A stretch of DNA of 50,547 bases from assembly GCF_007845675.1 (NCBI RefSeq), contig NZ_VOBR01000044.1, positions 1 to 50,547 of the forward strand, in the 5' to 3' direction. Made by a program: the position numbers and the translations under genes. Shown here piece by piece: positions 26,291 through 35,145 of the stretch (within the stretch, counting starts at the first letter, position 1; each line of letters starts with the position of its first letter). This DNA comes from Lentzea tibetensis. Its GTDB lineage: Bacteria; Actinomycetota; Actinomycetes; Mycobacteriales; Pseudonocardiaceae. The notes under the pieces were generated by a model. It saw only the letters and a program-made list of their open reading frames with translations, was not told the DNA's origin and ran no database searches.

Positions 26291-27106
26291 ATGGCGAACT
26301 ACACCACCGCGGACGTCAAGAAGCTCCGCGAGCTGACCGCCGCCGGCATGATGGACTGCAAGAAGGCGCTGGACGAGTCGGACGGCGACTTCGAGAAGGC
26401 CGTCGAGATCCTGCGCATCAAGGGCGCCAAGGACGTCGGCAAGCGCGCTGAGCGCACCACGTCCAACGGCCTCGTCGCCGTCCAGGACGGTGCGATGGTC
26501 GAGCTGCGTTGCGAGACCGACTTCGTCGCCAAGAACGCCGACTTCATCGCACTGGCGGACGAGATCGTCGGGATCGCCAAGGCCAACAAGGTCGCCGACG
26601 TCGAGGCTCTCAAGGCCGTCGAGGTCGACGGCAAGACCGTCGACGCGCTGGTTCAGGAGTTCTCCGCCAAGATCGGCGAGAAGCTCGAGCTGGCCAAGGC
26701 CGTCGACTTCGACGGCACCGTCTCGGTCTACCTGCACAAGCGTGCGGCCGACCTGCCGCCCGCCGTCGGCGTGCTGGTCGAGTACACCGGTGACAACGCC
26801 GAGGTCGCCAAGGGTGCGGCGATGCAGATCGCCGCGATGCGCCCGAAGTTCGTCACCCGTGACGAGGTCCCGGAGGACCTGGTCGCGAACGAGCGCCGCA
26901 TCGCCGAGGAGACCGCTCGCGAGGAAGGCAAGCCGGAGGCGGCGCTGCCCAAGATCGTCGAGGGTCGCGTCAACGGCTTCTTCAAGGACGTCGTGCTCCT
27001 CGAGCAGGCTTCCGTGACCGACAGCAAGAAGACGGTCAAGGCTCTTCTGGACGAGGCCGGCGTGACGGTGACCCGTTTCGCTCGGTTCGAGGTCGGCCAG
27101 AGCTGA
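26291..27106 (+). CDS. tsf: Translation elongation factor Ts
   Basis: Nucleotide-exchange factor that regenerates EF-Tu-GTP. The 271 residues start with the UBA-like domain ([20 protein letters not shown]) and the signature [12 protein letters not shown], followed by the two dimerisation subdomains ([19 protein letters not shown]). ATG 26291 has AGAAGGA upstream. Co-transcribed with rpsB past the hairpin. Confidence 0.96.
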   Translation: MANYTTADVKKLRELTAAGMMDCKKALDESDGDFEKAVEILRIKGAKDVGKRAERTTSNGLVAVQDGAMVELRCETDFVAKNADFIALADEIVGIAKANKVADVEALKAVEVDGKTVDALVQEFSAKIGEKLELAKAVDFDGTVSVYLHKRAADLPPAVGVLVEYTGDNAEVAKGAAMQIAAMRPKFVTRDEVPEDLVANERRIAEETAREEGKPEAALPKIVEGRVNGFFKDVVLLEQASVTDSKKTVKALLDEAGVTVTRFARFEVGQS

Positions 27107-27114
27107 TTCGCATG

Positions 27115-27148
27115 AGGGCGGGGTTGCAGGCACAGGCGACCCCGCCCT
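27115..27148 (+). terminator. Terminator after tsf
   Basis: A 13-bp stem (AGGGCGGGGTTGC at 27115-27127 with 27136-27148) has one G-U pair and an 8-nt loop, 8 bp after the tsf stop. No T-run. Confidence 0.65.
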
Positions 27149-27271
27149 TGGCGTGTCTACGGACTTCACTCTGGTGAGGTGTGTTCGCGGAAAGCACGAA
27201 CCGGGTCGTTCCGCGAGACAGTGGGGAGACCCCCACACCCCCAGGCCCAAATGGCGCGAGGAGAAGGACCT

Positions 27272-28018
27272 GTGAGCGAAGAAGGTAGCCACGGCTACAA
27301 CCGGGTGATGCTCAAGCTCGGCGGCGAGATGTTCGGTGGCGGCGGCGTCGGCGTCGACCCCGACGTCGTCCAGACGGTCGCGAAGCAGATCGCCGCGGTC
27401 GTCCGCTCCGGTGTCCAGGTCGCCGTCGTCATCGGTGGCGGCAACTTCTTCCGCGGCGCCGAGCTCCAGCAGCGCGGCATGGACCGCTCCCGCGCCGACT
27501 ACATGGGCATGCTCGGCACGGTCATGAACTGCCTGGCGCTGCAGGACTTCCTCGAGCGCGAGCACGGCATCGACACCCGCGTGCAGACCTCCATCCAGAT
27601 GACGCAGGTCGCCGAGTCCTACATCCCTCGCCGCGCGATGCGTCACCTCGACAAGGGCCGTGTCGTGATCTTCGGCGGCGGCGCGGGTCTGCCGTACTTC
27701 TCCACGGACACCACGGCCGCCCAGCGCGCGCTGGAGATCGGCTGCGAGATCGTGCTGATGGCCAAGGCCGTGGACGGTGTCTACACCGCCGACCCCAAGG
27801 TCGACCCGGACGCGCTGATGTTCGACAACATCACCCACCGCGAGGTGCTGGAGCGCGGCCTCAACGTCGCCGACGCGACCGCGTTCAGCCTCTGCATGGA
27901 CAACAACATGCCGATCCTCGTTTTCAACCTCCTCACCGAGGGGAACATTGCGCGCGCGGTGCGTGGTGAGAAGATCGGAACCCTGGTGAGTACCCCCGGT
28001 GGGCGGCCGTCCTTCTAG
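27272..28018 (+). CDS. pyrH: Uridylate kinase
   Basis: Phosphorylates UMP to UDP in pyrimidine synthesis. The 248-residue amino-acid-kinase-fold product shows [52 protein letters not shown] and [13 protein letters not shown] 27272 is preceded by GAGAAGGA; the upstream in-frame extension lacks family character. The 123-bp leader after the tsf terminator suggests its own promoter. frr follows. Confidence 0.95.
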   Translation: MSEEGSHGYNRVMLKLGGEMFGGGGVGVDPDVVQTVAKQIAAVVRSGVQVAVVIGGGNFFRGAELQQRGMDRSRADYMGMLGTVMNCLALQDFLEREHGIDTRVQTSIQMTQVAESYIPRRAMRHLDKGRVVIFGGGAGLPYFSTDTTAAQRALEIGCEIVLMAKAVDGVYTADPKVDPDALMFDNITHREVLERGLNVADATAFSLCMDNNMPILVFNLLTEGNIARAVRGEKIGTLVSTPGGRPSF

Positions 28019-28081
28019 ACCTGCTGGGATCAGGCCAGACGGGTTTTCGGGACAGACGCACACGCAGAGCAAGGAGCAGTC

Positions 28082-28639
28082 GTGATCGACGAGACCCTCC
28101 TCGATGCCGAGGAGAAGATGGAAAAGGCCGTTTCGGTGGCGAAGGAGAACCTCGCCTCCGTCCGGACCGGTCGCGCGAACCCCTCGATGTTCTCGCGCAT
28201 CGTCGTCGAGTACTACGGTTCGCCGACCCCGCTGAACCAGCTGGCGAGCGTCGCGATCCCCGAGGCGCGCATGGCTGTCATCAAGCCGTACGACACCACG
28301 CAGCTGAACTCGATCGAGAAGGCGATTCGCGACTCCGACCTCGGCGTGAACCCGAGCAACGACGGCACGATCATCCGCGTGGTCATCCCGCAGCTCTCCG
28401 AGGAGCGCCGCAAGGAGATGGTCAAGGTCGCCAAGACCAAGGGCGAGGAAGCGCGCGTCTCCGTGCGCGGCGTCCGCCGCAAGGCCAAGGAGGAGATCGA
28501 CCGCCTCGTCAAGGACGGCGAGGTCGGCGAGGACGACGGTGCGCGCGGCGAGAAGGAGCTCGACTCCCTCACGCACAAGTACACCGCGCAGGTCGACGAG
28601 CTGGTGAAGCACAAGGAAACCGAGCTCCTCGAGGTCTGA
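28082..28639 (+). CDS. frr: Ribosome recycling factor
   Basis: Splits post-termination ribosomes together with EF-G. The 185 residues match the family length, with [14 protein letters not shown] and [14 protein letters not shown] in the first half and [12 protein letters not shown] in the long helical bundle. GTG 28082 follows AAGGAG. It lies between pyrH and cdsA in the widely conserved order. Confidence 0.96.
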   Translation: MIDETLLDAEEKMEKAVSVAKENLASVRTGRANPSMFSRIVVEYYGSPTPLNQLASVAIPEARMAVIKPYDTTQLNSIEKAIRDSDLGVNPSNDGTIIRVVIPQLSEERRKEMVKVAKTKGEEARVSVRGVRRKAKEEIDRLVKDGEVGEDDGARGEKELDSLTHKYTAQVDELVKHKETELLEV

Positions 28640-28654
28640 TGTTCCTGTTGGGTT

Positions 28655-28697
28655 CGCCCGGCCGAGTCGCCGTTGGCGTGGTTGCATTGGCCGGGCG
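28655..28697 (+). promoter_or_regulatory. Inverted repeat reaching the cdsA ribosome-binding site
   Basis: CGCCCGGCC (28655-28663) is complementary to GGCCGGGCG (28689-28697), loop 25 nt. The downstream arm abuts the GCGGAG ribosome-binding site of cdsA, so folding could limit translation. Confidence 0.35.
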
Positions 28698-28703
28698 GAG
28701 GCC

Positions 28704-29558
28704 GTGATGGGAGCACAGGTGGCAGGGCAGCAAGACGCGGCCGCGTCCAAGCCGTCGAGGGCTGGACGCGATCTGCGGGCGGCGATCCTCGTCGGCGTCA
28801 GCCTCGGCGCCGTGATCATCGCCGCCCTGCTGACCTACCGGCACATCTTCATCGGCATCGTCGCCGCGGCCGTCGCGGTCTCGACCGTCGAGCTCGCCGG
28901 TGCGTTGAAGCAGCGCGGCATCAACATCGCGCTGATCCCGGTGCTCGTCGGCGGCCAGGCCATGATCTGGCTGTCCTGGCCGTTGGAGCGCACCGGTCTG
29001 ATGACCGCGTTCGTGATCACCGTGCTCGTCTGCATGATCTGGCGATTCCGCGGCGGCTCCGACGGCTACCTGCGCGACCTGTCCGCCTCGGTGTTCACCG
29101 CCGCGTACCTCCCGTTGTTCGGCACGTTCGCCGCGATGCTCGTCGTCCCCGAGGACGGCGCGGGCCGCGCGTTCTGCTTCCTGATCGGCGTGGTGCTGTC
29201 CGACACCGGCGGCTACGCGGCGGGCGTGTTCCTCGGCAAGCACCCGATGGCGCCGACCATCAGCCCGAAGAAGTCCTGGGAGGGCTTCGCGGGCTCGATG
29301 GTCGCGGGCATGGTCGGAGGCGCGCTGACCGTCAGCCTGCTGATCGACGGCCAGTGGTGGCAGGGCGTCCTCTTCGGCGCGGTCCTCGTCATCACGGCCA
29401 CCGCGGGTGACCTCGTCGAGTCGCTGATCAAACGCGACCTCGGCATCAAGGACATGGGCACGCTGCTGCCCGGCCACGGCGGACTGATGGACCGGATGGA
29501 CTCACTCCTGCCGTCGGCCGTCGCGTCCTGGCTGCTGCTGCACCTGTTCGTGTCCTAG
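28704..29558 (+). CDS. cdsA: Phosphatidate cytidylyltransferase
   Basis: Makes CDP-diacylglycerol, the precursor of phospholipids, at the membrane. The 284-residue protein has about eight hydrophobic segments. The family signature near the C-terminus (SLIKRDLGIKDMGTLLPGHG, then GLMDRMDSLLP) is intact, as is the SDTGGYAAG/ISPKKSWEG region. GTG 28704 and ATG 28707 are both possible. The stop overlaps the convergent VOC gene. Confidence 0.94.
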   Translation: MMGAQVAGQQDAAASKPSRAGRDLRAAILVGVSLGAVIIAALLTYRHIFIGIVAAAVAVSTVELAGALKQRGINIALIPVLVGGQAMIWLSWPLERTGLMTAFVITVLVCMIWRFRGGSDGYLRDLSASVFTAAYLPLFGTFAAMLVVPEDGAGRAFCFLIGVVLSDTGGYAAGVFLGKHPMAPTISPKKSWEGFAGSMVAGMVGGALTVSLLIDGQWWQGVLFGAVLVITATAGDLVESLIKRDLGIKDMGTLLPGHGGLMDRMDSLLPSAVASWLLLHLFVS

Positions 29559-30376
29559 TCGTCGTACGGGTCATCGACCTCGGCACGAGGCTCGGCCTCG
29601 ATCGCACGAGACTGGTCGACGACCGAGAACGCCATGTGGTTGTTGTCCTCGACCGTGGTGATCCGCCCGAACGGCGTGTCGTACGGCTCCACCGTGATCC
29701 GTCCGCCCAGCTCGACGACCCGGTTCGCCACCGCGTCGATGTCGATCTCCGGCGCGGAGTTGAAGTAGATCATCCAGTGCGGCTTCTGCCGGTACGGGAA
29801 CTCGCGCCCCATGCGCTGCCTGCCGAGCACGTCCTGGCCCTCCACCGACCAGACCACGTAGTCGAAGCGGTGCCCGTCACCGATCTGGGTCATGTCGAAG
29901 TGGCACAGATCCCGGAAGAACGCGTCCACCGCCGCACCGTCACGCGTGTTCAGCTCGGCCCACGCGAACGCGCCGTGCCCGTTCGTGCCGAACCGCCAGT
30001 CCGGCGGCACGTGCCGGAAGCCGACGACCGCCCCCGACGGGTCCCTGATCAGCGTGGACTGCGTGTGATCTGCGATGTCCTCCGGGTTGCGCAGCACCGT
30101 GCCGCCCAGGTGGAACGCCTTCTCCGCGGTCGCGCGAGCGTGCGGCGTGAGCAGGTACAGCCGCCACGGTCCGGCCTGCTCGGCGGTGGGGAGCCCGGCG
30201 ACGGGGATGCCGTCGACCATGGCCACGCAGTAGCCGGCGTCGTCGGCGTAGTGCCAGCCGAAGAGTCCCGTGTAGAAGTCGACAGCAGCACGGAGATCGG
30301 GGACGGGGAGTTCGACCCAGCACGGACTACCGGCGAGGAGCGGCGTCAGCTGGGGCGAGTTGGGTGCGATCGACAC
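29555..30376 (-). CDS. Two-domain VOC (glyoxalase-like) protein
   Basis: A 273-residue cytosolic protein built of two VOC domains: CWVELPVPDLRAAVDFYTGL opens the first and AWAELNTRDGAAVDAFFRDL the second (about residue 135). Members coordinate a metal for dioxygenase, isomerase or resistance functions, so the substrate is open. GTG 30376 is preferred because AGGAGG lies 6 nt upstream; a TTG further up overlaps that site. Divergent from the methyltransferase gene. Confidence 0.85.
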   Translation of the reverse strand: MSIAPNSPQLTPLLAGSPCWVELPVPDLRAAVDFYTGLFGWHYADDAGYCVAMVDGIPVAGLPTAEQAGPWRLYLLTPHARATAEKAFHLGGTVLRNPEDIADHTQSTLIRDPSGAVVGFRHVPPDWRFGTNGHGAFAWAELNTRDGAAVDAFFRDLCHFDMTQIGDGHRFDYVVWSVEGQDVLGRQRMGREFPYRQKPHWMIYFNSAPEIDIDAVANRVVELGGRITVEPYDTPFGRITTVEDNNHMAFSVVDQSRAIEAEPRAEVDDPYDD

Positions 30377-30452
30377 AACCGCCTCCTGCAAGGGGTGAAG
30401 ATGCGATCACGCTACGCCGTCAAACAGCGAATCCGAACACTCCTCCAGCAAC

Positions 30453-30458
30453 TACAGT
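30453..30458 (+). promoter_or_regulatory. -10 element of a leaderless methyltransferase promoter
   Basis: TACAGT (TANNNT) lies 6 nt before the GTG at 30465. Confidence 0.45.
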
Positions 30459-30464
30459 GCCCCT

Positions 30465-31208
30465 GTGAGGGGATTTGTCCGTGCGGCGCTGGCCGCGGTG
30501 CGTCCGATCGACGTAGTGCCGAGCCCGAACATCTGGCACTGGCCGGAGGTCTACGAGGTCGAGAACCGCGCCCAGGACGTCGGCGGCGCGATCTGGGCCG
30601 CGCTGCGCGCGTCGTGCGACTGGGCCGGACTCGACGTGGTCGACGTCGGCTGCGGCACGGGCTTCCACCTGCCGATGTTCGCCGAGTCCGCGCGCAGCGT
30701 CCTCGGCGTCGAACCGCACAAGCCGCTCGTCGTGCGCGCCGAGCAGCGGGTCGCGTCGCTGCCCAACGCGCGGGCTGTTTCCGGTCCCGCACAACGGCTT
30801 CCGCTGTCCGACGCGAGCGTCGACCTGGTGCACGCGCGCACCGCGTACTTCTTCGGGCCTGGCTGCGAGCCCGGCATGCAGGAGGCTGATCGCGTGCTGC
30901 GTCCCGGTGGCGCGCTGGCGATCGTCGATCTCGACGGCACCGCCGAGCCGTACGGGCCGTGGCTGTGCGCGGACGAACCGCGCTACAACCCGTCACTGGT
31001 GGAGAAGTTCTTCTCCGACAACGGGTTCAGCTTGCAGCGCGTGGTCGCCGAGTGGCGGTTCGAACGGCGCGAGGACCTCGAGTCGGTGCTGCGCATCGAG
31101 TTCTCGGAGAAGGTCGCGGACCAGGCGATCGCGGCCACGCCGGGGCTGAGCTTCCCCGTCGGGTACCGCCTGCACGTGCGCCGCAAGCCGGCCGGGCTGA
31201 TCGTCTGA
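30465..31208 (+). CDS. Class I SAM-dependent methyltransferase
   Basis: A 247-residue protein with the S-adenosylmethionine-binding motif I (VVDVGCGTGFHLPMF, about 60-74), the acidic end of beta-2 (VLGVEPHKP), and motif IV/post-motif (DASVDLVHARTAYFFGPGC, RVLRPGGALAIVDLDG). The substrate is unknown. The start GTG is leaderless by position. Two small coupled ORFs follow within 2 bp, so they may be one transcript. Confidence 0.88.
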   Translation: MRGFVRAALAAVRPIDVVPSPNIWHWPEVYEVENRAQDVGGAIWAALRASCDWAGLDVVDVGCGTGFHLPMFAESARSVLGVEPHKPLVVRAEQRVASLPNARAVSGPAQRLPLSDASVDLVHARTAYFFGPGCEPGMQEADRVLRPGGALAIVDLDGTAEPYGPWLCADEPRYNPSLVEKFFSDNGFSLQRVVAEWRFERREDLESVLRIEFSEKVADQAIAATPGLSFPVGYRLHVRRKPAGLIV

Positions 31209-31209
31209 C

Positions 31210-31293
31210 GTGAAGATCCGCTCCGGGGTGTGGTTCGTCGAGCCGCACGTGCTCGACGAGGTTCGGCAGGAGGCGCGGCGGTCGACTCGGTGA
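31210..31293 (+). CDS. 27-residue ORF after the methyltransferase
   Basis: GTG 31210 starts 2 bp after the methyltransferase stop; the peptide begins MKIRSGVWFVEPHVLDEVRQ. Its stop overlaps the next GTG (GTGA). It may be a real small peptide, or the 5' part of a gene split by a frameshift from the following ORF. No family was recognised. Confidence 0.35.
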   Translation: MKIRSGVWFVEPHVLDEVRQEARRSTR

Positions 31294-31457
31294 GCGGCGG
31301 GTTCTGGCTGGAGCGCCCGAACCGGTTCGTGATCGTCTGGCCTGATCTGGGGCAGGCGTGCGAGACCGCGCTGATCGTCCTTGGCCAGATGGTCGGACTG
31401 CTCGAGCGGCGCAAGCAGGGGGCCAAGTACCTGTGCGTCTTCGGCGAGCGGATCTGA
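31290..31457 (+). CDS. 55-residue small protein
   Basis: Begins at GTG 31290 overlapping the previous stop: MSGGFWLERPNRFVIVWPDL, then a Leu/Val-rich helix (ALIVLGQMVGLLERRK) and the end YLCVFGERI. Composition is protein-like rather than the Arg/Ala type of shadow frames. No domain was recognised. It lies just before the leaderless aldo/keto reductase promoter. Confidence 0.45.
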   Translation: MSGGFWLERPNRFVIVWPDLGQACETALIVLGQMVGLLERRKQGAKYLCVFGERI

Positions 31458-31458
31458 C

Positions 31459-31464
31459 TACGAT
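31459..31464 (+). promoter_or_regulatory. -10 element of a leaderless aldo/keto reductase promoter
   Basis: TACGAT (TANNNT) lies 7 nt before the GTG at 31472, immediately after the 55-residue ORF. Confidence 0.45.
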
Positions 31465-31471
31465 CAGGTTC

Positions 31472-32449
31472 GTGGAGAAGCGAAGCGCAGGCAGGCTCGG
31501 GCGGGACGTCGGCGTGGTGGGGCTGGGCTGCTGGCAGCTCGGCGCCGACTGGGGTGCGGTCGACGAGAGCGAGGCGCTGGCCTTGCTGCACGCCGCCGCC
31601 GACACGGGGGTCGACTTCTTCGACACCGCTGACGTGTACGGCGACGGCCGCAGTGAGACCCTGGTGGGCCGCTTTCTCAAGGAGCGCAAGGACTCGGGTG
31701 TCTTCGTCGCCACCAAGATGGGACGGCGGCTGCCCGCGCAGACCCCCGAGGGGTACAGCCGGGCGAACTTTCTGGAGTGGAACGACCGCAGCAGGCGCAA
31801 CCTCGGCGTCGACACGCTCGACCTCGTCCAGCTCCACTGCCCGCCGACGCCCGTCTACCGCACCGACGAGGTGTTCGACACGCTCGACGAGCTCGTCGAG
31901 GCGCAGCGGATCGCCGCTTACGGCGTGAGCGTGGAGAAGGTCGAGGAAGCGCTGGCCGCGATCGCGCGCCCGAACGTCGCGAGCGTGCAGATCATCCTCA
32001 ACGCGTTCCGGCTCAAGCCGCTCGAAGAGGTGCTGCCCGCGGCGGCGGCAGCAGGCGTCGCGATCATCGCGCGCGTGCCGCTCGCGAGCGGACTGCTGTC
32101 CGGGAAGTACACGAAGGACACGTCGTTCGGTGCGGACGACCACCGCAACTACAACCGCAACGGCGAGGCGTTCGACGTCGGCGAGACCTTCTCGGGTGTG
32201 CCCTACGACGTCGGCCTGGAGGCCGTCGAGCGGTTGCGTCCCCTCGTGCCTGGTGATGCGTCGATGGCGCAGTTCGCGCTCCGGTGGATCATCGACCAGC
32301 CGGGTGTGACCGTCGTGATCCCCGGTGCGCGCAACGTGGAGCAGGCCAGGGCGAACTCGGCCGCGGCTGAGCTGGCGCCGGTCGACTCGGTCGAGATCGA
32401 GAAGATCTACGACGAGCTGATCCGGCCGCACGTGCACGACCGCTGGTGA
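31472..32449 (+). CDS. Aldo/keto reductase
   Basis: A 325-residue NADPH-dependent TIM-barrel oxidoreductase. The catalytic tetrad is visible: Asp and Tyr in FFDTADVYGDGRSE, Lys in VATKMGRR, His in VQLHCPP. The cofactor-binding end RVPLASGLLSGKY and VVIPGARNVEQ is intact. Members reduce diverse carbonyls; no specific one is indicated. Convergent with padR, the stops 1 bp apart. Confidence 0.9.
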   Translation: MEKRSAGRLGRDVGVVGLGCWQLGADWGAVDESEALALLHAAADTGVDFFDTADVYGDGRSETLVGRFLKERKDSGVFVATKMGRRLPAQTPEGYSRANFLEWNDRSRRNLGVDTLDLVQLHCPPTPVYRTDEVFDTLDELVEAQRIAAYGVSVEKVEEALAAIARPNVASVQIILNAFRLKPLEEVLPAAAAAGVAIIARVPLASGLLSGKYTKDTSFGADDHRNYNRNGEAFDVGETFSGVPYDVGLEAVERLRPLVPGDASMAQFALRWIIDQPGVTVVIPGARNVEQARANSAAAELAPVDSVEIEKIYDELIRPHVHDRW

Positions 32450-32450
32450 A

Positions 32451-33059
32451 CTACGACTCCTCGGAGAGGATCGAGTAGAGCTTGCGCCGCAGCTCGTTGT
32501 AGAGCTGCGCGGCGCGGGCTTTCTGCGCCGACGTGCCTGCGTGGGAGATCTGCTCCATCGCACTGCCGAGCAGACGCACCGCGCTGCGCAGCTCGCCGTC
32601 GACCGGGTCTAGCTGGAAGCTCAGCACGTCCCACGGGGCGGCTTCGCCCTCGGTCGTGCCGATGTCCGTGAGGGAGAACAGCTTCTTGCCGCCCTCCTCG
32701 GTCGACGTGACAAAGCCCTCGTCGGCGAGCATCTGCAGCGTCGGGTAGATCGAGCCGGGACTCGGCGTCCACTGGCCGTCCGTGCGCCTGGCGATCTCCT
32801 GGATCATCTCGTAACCGTGCATCGGTCGTTCTGCGAGCAGGTGCAGGACGGCCGCGCGCATCTGACCGCGTCGCTGCCTGCCCCTGCCCCTTCCGCGGCC
32901 TTCGCCGAAGCCGTGCCCGTGTCCGAATCCCGGGCCATGGCCGTGACCAGGGCCTCCTCGGAAACCTCCGCCACCGCCGAACCCCTCCCTGCCGCCGAAA
33001 CCGCGGAGATGGTGGCCGTGACCGTGCCTGTGCATGTGTTCGTTCATGTGTCGTCTCAT
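32451..33059 (-). CDS. PadR-family regulator with His/Gly-rich N-terminus
   Basis: Residues about 65-150 form the PadR winged helix (RAAVLHLLAERPMHGYEMIQ, SPGSIYPTLQMLADEGFV), and a C-terminal helix bundle mediates dimerisation. The first 50 residues hold 11 histidines in HGHGHH, GHGHG and GHGHG clusters on a Gly background, unlike typical PadR proteins; this suggests metal binding (inference). ATG 33059 gives 202 residues. The gene diverges from rlmN across a 10-bp periodic repeat array that is the obvious candidate operator. Confidence 0.88.
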   Translation of the reverse strand: MRRHMNEHMHRHGHGHHLRGFGGREGFGGGGGFRGGPGHGHGPGFGHGHGFGEGRGRGRGRQRRGQMRAAVLHLLAERPMHGYEMIQEIARRTDGQWTPSPGSIYPTLQMLADEGFVTSTEEGGKKLFSLTDIGTTEGEAAPWDVLSFQLDPVDGELRSAVRLLGSAMEQISHAGTSAQKARAAQLYNELRRKLYSILSEES

Positions 33060-33066
33060 GGCGCTA

Positions 33067-33078
33067 ACGATATATCGT
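33067..33078. promoter_or_regulatory. 12-bp perfect palindrome next to the padR start
   Basis: ACGATATATCGT is AT-rich against a GC-rich background, 8 bp from the padR ATG. It overlaps the first unit of the decamer array and could be a PadR operator. Confidence 0.5.
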
Positions 33079-33281
33079 AAACTATCGGGATGCAACGGTA
33101 ACTATCGGTAGCAGTCGGCAGGTGTCGCCTGCTGTCGTGAGTGCGGGGGCGATGGCTGGTGAGGCTCGGCGATGGTCATCGAGGTGTGGCGATGATCGGG
33201 AGCGCTCACCGACTATCGGTAACTATCGGTAGCTATCGCCGACGGTCGAAGTGTGTCGTCGACTATCGGTAAGTGCCGGGT
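33071..33281 (+). repeat. 10-bp periodic repeat array, consensus ACTATCGGTA
   Basis: Perfect ACTATCGGTA units lie at 33101, 33212, 33222 and 33262; close variants at 33071 (TATATCGTAA), 33081 (ACTATCGGGA) and 33232 (GCTATCGCCG). Reading in tens, TCG falls at fixed positions 33075, 33085, 33105, 33115, 33125, 33135, then after one 1-bp slip at 33166, 33196, 33216, 33226, 33236, 33246, 33256 and 33266. It fills nearly the whole padR-rlmN gap. Function unknown; phasing matches one DNA turn. Confidence 0.8.
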
Positions 33282-33307
33282 GAATCTCATGGGACACTAG
33301 GTGTGCT

Positions 33308-34414
33308 ATGACGTCTCTTCCCCTTGTCTTCGATGCGCCCAAGCGCGGCCTGCCGCCGCGCCACCTGGTGGACCTCACCCCCGCTGAACGGCAGGAAGCC
33401 GTTGAGCAGCTGGGGGAGAAGCCCTTTCGGGCGAAGCAGCTGTCGAACCACTACTTCGGCCGTCTGACCGTCGATCCGGCGGACATGACGGACATCCCGG
33501 CGGCGAGCCGGGACAAGCTGGTCAGCGACCTGATGCCGCCGCTCTTCACGACGGTGCGCAAGGTCACCTGTGACGAGGGGACGACCAGCAAGACGCTGCT
33601 CCGCGCGCACGACGGCACGCTCATCGAGAGCGTCCTCATGCGCTACCCGGACCGCGCGACGCTGTGCATCTCGAGCCAGGCGGGCTGCGGCATGGCGTGC
33701 CCGTTCTGCGCGACCGGGCAGGGTGGCCTGCAGCGCAACTTGTCTACGGCGGAGATCGTCGACCAGGTGCGCATGGGCGCGAAGGCGATGCGTGACGGCG
33801 AGCTGCCCGGTGGTCCGGGCCGGCTGTCCAACATCGTCTTCATGGGCATGGGTGAGCCGCTCGCGAACTACAAGCGGGTCATCGAGGCGGTGCGCCGGAT
33901 CACGGAGCCCGCTCCGGACGGGCTGGGGATCTCGCAGCGCACGGTCACCGTTTCGACGGTCGGTCTGGTGCCCGCGATCCGGAAGCTGACCGAGGAGAAG
34001 ATGCAGGTTCGGCTGGCGGTGTCGCTGCACACGCCGGACGACGAGCTGCGCAACACGCTGGTGCCGGTGAACACGCGGTGGGACGTCGCCGAGGTGCTGG
34101 AGGCCGCGCGTGGCTACGCGGACCAGACCGGCCGTCGCGTCTCCATCGAGTACGCGCTGATCCGGGACATCAACGACCAGCCGTGGCGGGCCGACTTGCT
34201 CGGCAAGAAGCTGCGCAAGCATCTCGGGCAGTTCGTGCACGTGAACCTGATTCCCCTGAACCCGACGCCGGGCAGCAAGTGGGACGCCAGCCCGAAGCCT
34301 GTCGAGCGCGAGTTCGTGCGGCGGGTGCGGGAGCAGGGTGTCGAGTGCACCGTGCGGGACACCCGCGGGCAGGAGATCGCGGCGGCCTGTGGCCAGCTCG
34401 CGGCCGAGGGCTGA
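33308..34414 (+). CDS. rlmN: Dual-specificity 23S rRNA/tRNA C2-methyltransferase RlmN
   Basis: Radical-SAM enzyme that methylates A2503 of 23S rRNA and A37 of some tRNAs. The 368-residue protein has the N-terminal accessory domain ([14 protein letters not shown]), the CxxxCxxC iron-sulfur motif in [23 protein letters not shown] and the methyl-accepting Cys region near the C-terminus ([16 protein letters not shown]). ATG 33308 lies directly after the decamer array. Usually follows cdsA in actinobacteria; here accessory genes separate them. Confidence 0.94.
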   Translation: MTSLPLVFDAPKRGLPPRHLVDLTPAERQEAVEQLGEKPFRAKQLSNHYFGRLTVDPADMTDIPAASRDKLVSDLMPPLFTTVRKVTCDEGTTSKTLLRAHDGTLIESVLMRYPDRATLCISSQAGCGMACPFCATGQGGLQRNLSTAEIVDQVRMGAKAMRDGELPGGPGRLSNIVFMGMGEPLANYKRVIEAVRRITEPAPDGLGISQRTVTVSTVGLVPAIRKLTEEKMQVRLAVSLHTPDDELRNTLVPVNTRWDVAEVLEAARGYADQTGRRVSIEYALIRDINDQPWRADLLGKKLRKHLGQFVHVNLIPLNPTPGSKWDASPKPVEREFVRRVREQGVECTVRDTRGQEIAAACGQLAAEG

Positions 34415-34461
34415 CCTGGGGGTAGATCCAAACCGGTTGACGGGCGCGGCACGCTGACCGG

Positions 34462-35097
34462 GTGAAGCTCGAAGGTCAACGCTGGCGCACGCTGCTCAGC
34501 ACCGTCCGGCTGGGGCCCGACGAGTACCGGGTGATCCGGCCGCTGAAGCCGCTCTCGCACGCGCCGATGCACGAGGGCTACCTCGGCATGCAGATGACGG
34601 TGGACAAGACCACCGCGCGCACGCTGGCGATGGCCTGGGCGCTGGCGGCGCGGTCGCCGCGCACGATCGTTTACCTGCCGATGCGGCACAGCGACCGGCG
34701 CTGCAGTCTGTTCGGCACCGGCGAGGAGCGGCTGCTGGACCTCGTGCTGCTCCACCACAGCCTCGGGTTCCCGGCGTCGCGGTGGAAGGCCGTGCGCGCG
34801 AAGCTCGGCGCTGGGCGGCCGCACACCGTTGTCTCCCAAGGACTTCCCGAGGTCGAGTACGTCGTGGAGCACGACGACAGGGACGTGCTGCGGCACGACA
34901 TCGCCGCCGACACGCTGTTCCTCGTCGGCAGCCGCAAGGCGTTCGAGTACTGGGGCGAGCCGTTGCGGGAGCTGGTCGAGGACTGCCCGCGGCACATGCA
35001 CGAGGAACCGGGCACGCACTGCTGCGCCGAGGTGACGGTGGACGGGATGAGGCAGTGGCTGCACGTCGAATACTGCCTCGAACACCGCGTCAGGTAG
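34462..35097 (+). CDS. Hypothetical protein, 211 residues
   Basis: Begins at GTG 34462 (MKLEGQRWRTLLSTVRLGPD). It is a cytosolic-looking protein of balanced composition with His/Cys-rich segments (SDRRCSLFG, DCPRHMHEEPGTHCCAE, HVEYCLEHR) that might bind metal. No family was recognised. A TTGACG sits at 34437-34442, but no matching -10 is clear. Codon use matches its neighbours, so it is very likely a real gene. Confidence 0.75.
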   Translation: MKLEGQRWRTLLSTVRLGPDEYRVIRPLKPLSHAPMHEGYLGMQMTVDKTTARTLAMAWALAARSPRTIVYLPMRHSDRRCSLFGTGEERLLDLVLLHHSLGFPASRWKAVRAKLGAGRPHTVVSQGLPEVEYVVEHDDRDVLRHDIAADTLFLVGSRKAFEYWGEPLRELVEDCPRHMHEEPGTHCCAEVTVDGMRQWLHVEYCLEHRVR

Positions 35098-35108
35098 TCC
35101 GTGCACGG

Positions 35109-35138
35109 TTGACATGTGACCATTTGGTCACCTATCGT
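35109..35138 (+). promoter_or_regulatory. Consensus promoter with a palindromic operator in the spacer
   Basis: TTGACA (35109-35114), an 18-bp spacer, and TATCGT (35133-35138) form a near-consensus sigma-70 promoter. The spacer contains the perfect 16-bp palindrome GTGACCATTTGGTCAC (35116-35131). The GTG at 35146 is 7 nt after the -10, so the transcript is leaderless. Autorepression by the ArsR-type product is the natural reading. Confidence 0.7.
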
Positions 35139-35145
35139 CGGAACC

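Noticed and set aside
25223-28819. Reverse-strand open frame of about 1,200 codons antisense to rpsB, tsf, pyrH and frr
   Set aside because: It mirrors the third-position GC of four certain genes on the other strand; the product is Asp/Arg/Val/His-rich with no domain.
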